A DNA stretch of 7,312 nucleotides from Bacteroidota bacterium (GTDB lineage: Bacteria; Bacteroidota; UBA10030; UBA6906). Numbering within the stretch: the first letter of the stretch is position 1; every line of letters begins with the position of its first letter. Shown here one piece after another: positions 5,940-7,312 of this stretch. Made by a program: the position numbers and the translations under genes. The notes below the pieces were generated by a model that did not search any database, was not told the origin of the DNA, and worked only from the letters and a program-made list of their open reading frames with translations. The stretch covers positions 1-7,312 of the forward strand of contig JAERML010000060.1 in assembly GCA_016844425.1 (NCBI GenBank), given 5' to 3'.

Positions 5940-6335
5940 TTACGAACGGTTGCGTTCTTCCTTGAAGGCATCCATGCCAGCCTTGACTGCATTCTTGACG
6001 CGAGTCCCCTCTTCCACGATGGCGCCGGTCTTCTGCCGGGCTCCGGAGATCACACGTTCCGCATCTTCGAGGAGGGTGCCGGCCTTTTTTTGTGCATCCG
6101 AAATCAACTGGTCCGAGCGTCGCTTGGCATCACTGACAATATCTCCCGCCCTGGATTTTGCCGCCTGCAAATATGCCTCGGCATCGTCCACAAGGTCCCC
6201 CGTTTTCTGCCTGATGTCGGCCCGAAGTTCTTTCCCGCTCTTGGGGGCATACAGCAGTGCCAATACCGCACCAATGGCACTCCCTGCCAGCAGCCCAATC
6301 ACCAACCCCTTCGTCATCCCATTATTTCGTTCCAT
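5940..6335 (-). CDS. YtxH domain protein with helical repeats
   Basis: A 131-residue YtxH-family protein, linked to general stress in Bacillus but of unknown molecular role. The signature is at the N terminus: GLVIGLLAGSAIGAVLALLY (10-29), a glycine-zipper-like membrane segment, followed at once by APKSGKELR (30-38), the most conserved family motif. The rest (43-125) is a long charged helix built from 11-residue units of the form xxxGx(L/I)(V/L)x(D/E)A, starting at 43, 61, 72, 83, 101 and 112, with 7-residue spacers after the first and fourth. This resembles LEA-like or right-handed coiled-coil repeats. The ATG at 6335 has AGGGG (6346-6342) six bases upstream. It is the first gene of an operon with the DUF948 gene and has a good promoter 46 bases upstream. 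Confidence 0.93.
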   Translation of the reverse strand: MERNNGMTKGLVIGLLAGSAIGAVLALLYAPKSGKELRADIRQKTGDLVDDAEAYLQAAKSRAGDIVSDAKRRSDQLISDAQKKAGTLLEDAERVISGARQKTGAIVEEGTRVKNAVKAGMDAFKEERNRS

Positions 6336-6380
6336 AACCCGCCCCTGCTTTCTTTGTTAGACGTGCAATATGTTCAAAAC

Positions 6381-6409
6381 ATGATACAACCTTGGCCCCA
6401 AAAAATCAA
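6381..6409 (-). promoter_or_regulatory. Sigma-70-like promoter of the ytxH-DUF948 operon
   Basis: Minus-strand TTGATT (6409-6404), a 17-base spacer and TATCAT (6386-6381) match the consensus at 4 of 6 and 5 of 6 positions with ideal spacing. The expected transcript start near 6374 gives a leader of about 39 bases before the ATG at 6335. It is the best promoter in the window outside the sigma operon, and it lies in non-coding sequence between two transcription units. Confidence 0.6.
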
Positions 6410-6458
6410 CCACTCCATCTGCATTGGAACTTATAGTGGAGATACTCTGAAGAACAGC

Positions 6459-6481
6459 CATCCCGTCCACAGGACGGGATG
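6459..6481 (-). terminator. Perfect GC-rich stem-loop after the COX24 gene (terminator or REP-like)
   Basis: CATCCCGTCC (6459-6468) and GGACGGGATG (6472-6481) form a perfect 10-bp stem with a 3-base loop, extendable by AGC/GCT with one bulged base. It begins 21 bases after the stop of the 29-residue gene and lies upstream of the ytxH promoter. On the minus strand only a poor T-containing sequence (GCTGTTCTTC) follows, so it may be a weak terminator, an mRNA 3' end protector, or a single repetitive palindrome of the REP kind. The strand is given for the likely transcript. Confidence 0.55.
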
Positions 6482-6502
6482 CGCTCTTGTCTCCTGCATA
6501 AT

Positions 6503-6592
6503 CTATTTCTTCTTGTGACGCATCTTTCTCAGTCGTTTCTTCCGTTTGTGTGTTGCCATCTTGTGCCGTTTCCGCTTTTTGCCGCTTGGCAT
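6503..6592 (-). CDS. 29-residue AURKAIP1/COX24 domain protein (bS22/mS38-like ribosomal protein)
   Basis: A tiny, very basic protein (17 Lys/Arg and 3 His in 29 residues) beginning MPSGKKRKRHKMATHK and ending in KKK. I recognise this as the AURKAIP1/COX24 domain protein found widely in Bacteroidota and Chlorobiota. The domain is shared with mitochondrial ribosomal protein mS38 and mycobacterial bS22, which bind the small ribosomal subunit RNA; a ribosomal role here is inferred from that. The start is decided by AAAGGAGG (6604-6597), an almost full anti-Shine-Dalgarno match, 4 bases before ATG 6592. A second ATG at 6596 directly abuts the site and opens a different frame without family resemblance. 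It lies 49 bases after the TPR gene, probably in the same transcript, and is followed by a stem-loop. Easy to miss because of its size. Confidence 0.93.
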   Translation of the reverse strand: MPSGKKRKRHKMATHKRKKRLRKMRHKKK

Positions 6593-6641
6593 GCATCCTC
6601 CTTTCGTGGTGACGAGTACTTCTGTTATGGTGGCGTGATAA

Positions 6642-7312
6642 CTATTGCAATGAGTGTTGTTCAAGAATTCGTTGCGCGCGCTGCCCGAGCTCGGACTGCG
6701 GGTTCAATTCCATTGCCTTTTTCATCCACTTGTTGGATTCTTCCAGGTTACCGGCATTAAGATTCACAATGCCGAGGTTATATGCTGCCGGCTGGTGAGT
6801 GGGCGAAGACCGAAGCGCTCTCTCCATCTCTTGAATCGCTTTGTCGAATAACTTTGCGCTATTCGCGGAGTCCACACGACCCAGTTCAAAATAGCAAATA
6901 CCGAGATCGACGCGGGCATCCGGATTTGCGGGCTGCAGGGCCAGATATTTCTTGTATGTTTCAATCGCACGGAGTAGAAATCGGGAGTCGTGCAGGGCAT
7001 TATCGTGCAGCACGTTGGCAAGGCGAAGGAGCGATGGGCCATCCGAGGGATTTGAGTCAACGATAGCCTGCAAGCGTTCGATCTCCTGCACGGATACTGC
7101 GGGAGGTGTTACATTATCGTGGACATGTGCTTCCCCTGTGGGTATGTCCTTATTCAACTCGGTATAAACAAAGAAAGCGATCAATGCGACGATCGCAATC
7201 CCGGCCACGACCTGCCAAGGCTCAAATCTCCTAGCAGAAGCCTTTTTTTTTGCCTTCAAGACTGGCTGACGATTCTTCTTTTGCTTGCGATGTGGCGTTG
7301 TAGAAGTCGCCG
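6642..7312 (-). CDS. TPR membrane protein, N terminus beyond the window
   Basis: The C-terminal 222 residues of a membrane-anchored tetratricopeptide repeat protein. A very basic stretch near the right edge (RKQKKNRQPV, then KAKKK) precedes one transmembrane helix (about 7217-7164, WQVVAGIAIVALIAFFVY), which by the positive-inside rule leaves the rest outside the cytoplasmic membrane. At least three TPR units follow, with typical pairs such as ALQPANPDARVDLGICYFELG and SPTHQPAAYNLGIVNLNAGN. TPRs bind partner proteins; the partner is unknown. The frame stays open to the last base and the in-frame TTG at 7259 has no ribosome binding site, so I treat the gene as cut by the edge, although an internal TTG start cannot be excluded. 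It ends 49 bases before the COX24 gene. Confidence 0.88.
   Translation of the reverse strand, partial: ATSTTPHRKQKKNRQPVLKAKKKASARRFEPWQVVAGIAIVALIAFFVYTELNKDIPTGEAHVHDNVTPPAVSVQEIERLQAIVDSNPSDGPSLLRLANVLHDNALHDSRFLLRAIETYKKYLALQPANPDARVDLGICYFELGRVDSANSAKLFDKAIQEMERALRSSPTHQPAAYNLGIVNLNAGNLEESNKWMKKAMELNPQSELGQRAQRILEQHSLQ

Noticed and set aside
6357..6596. 79-codon minus-strand frame beginning at ATG 6596 that overlaps the COX24 gene
   Set aside because: It directly abuts the Shine-Dalgarno sequence with no spacer, shows no family resemblance, and runs through the palindrome and the ytxH promoter. The 29-codon frame from 6592 has ideal spacing and a known family.
6700..6720. GGGTTCAATTCC on the plus strand, like a tRNA T-arm
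   Set aside because: The flanks do not form the T stem, there is no acceptor or anticodon arm at the right distance, and it lies within the TPR coding sequence on the other strand.

Overview
All ten protein genes I can support lie on the minus strand, so the window is transcribed from right to left. In that order they are: an N-terminally cut TPR membrane protein (right edge), a 29-residue AURKAIP1/COX24-type ribosomal protein, a YtxH protein, a DUF948 protein, an EF-G-like GTPase, a HIT-family nucleotide hydrolase/transferase, an ECF sigma factor, its putative membrane anti-sigma factor, a Spy/CpxP-like periplasmic protein, and a flavin reductase-like flavoprotein. The leftmost 386 bases hold no gene I can defend.

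The gene set suggests a member of the Bacteroidota/Chlorobiota (FCB) group: the tiny COX24 protein starting MPSGKKRKRHK, the YtxH plus DUF948 pair, the PWR-type HIT protein and the EF-G2-type factor are a familiar mix there. Good Shine-Dalgarno sequences precede most starts, and at least one promoter looks like a standard sigma-70 site. That fits lineages outside class Bacteroidia, such as Ignavibacteria-like bacteria, better than typical Bacteroidia. This placement is inference.

Region by region. 7312-6503: TPR protein and the COX24 gene, closed by a perfect 10-bp stem-loop at 6459-6481. 6409-5523: a sigma-70-like promoter (TTGATT-N17-TATCAT) driving ytxH and the DUF948 gene as an operon. 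5522-3244: a 164-bp leader with an inverted repeat, then the EF-G paralogue, ended by a strong intrinsic terminator at 3163-3199. 3130-2636: the HIT gene. 2617-999: an ECF-type promoter, sigma factor, anti-sigma factor (11-base overlap) and Spy-like gene (14-base gap), ended by an intrinsic terminator at 937-974. 923-387: a candidate promoter and the flavin reductase gene.

The most interesting part is the sigma/anti-sigma/Spy-like cassette. The bases in front of it match an RpoE-type promoter (AAACTT-N15-GTCAAA), which suggests autoregulation. The three-gene layout resembles CnrYXH-type envelope or metal signalling, where a periplasmic helical protein modulates an anti-sigma factor. The EF-G paralogue lacks the usual switch II histidine (DTPGY instead of DTPGH), a hallmark of EF-G2-like proteins. 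There is no sign of mobile elements, CRISPR arrays, tRNA or rRNA genes.
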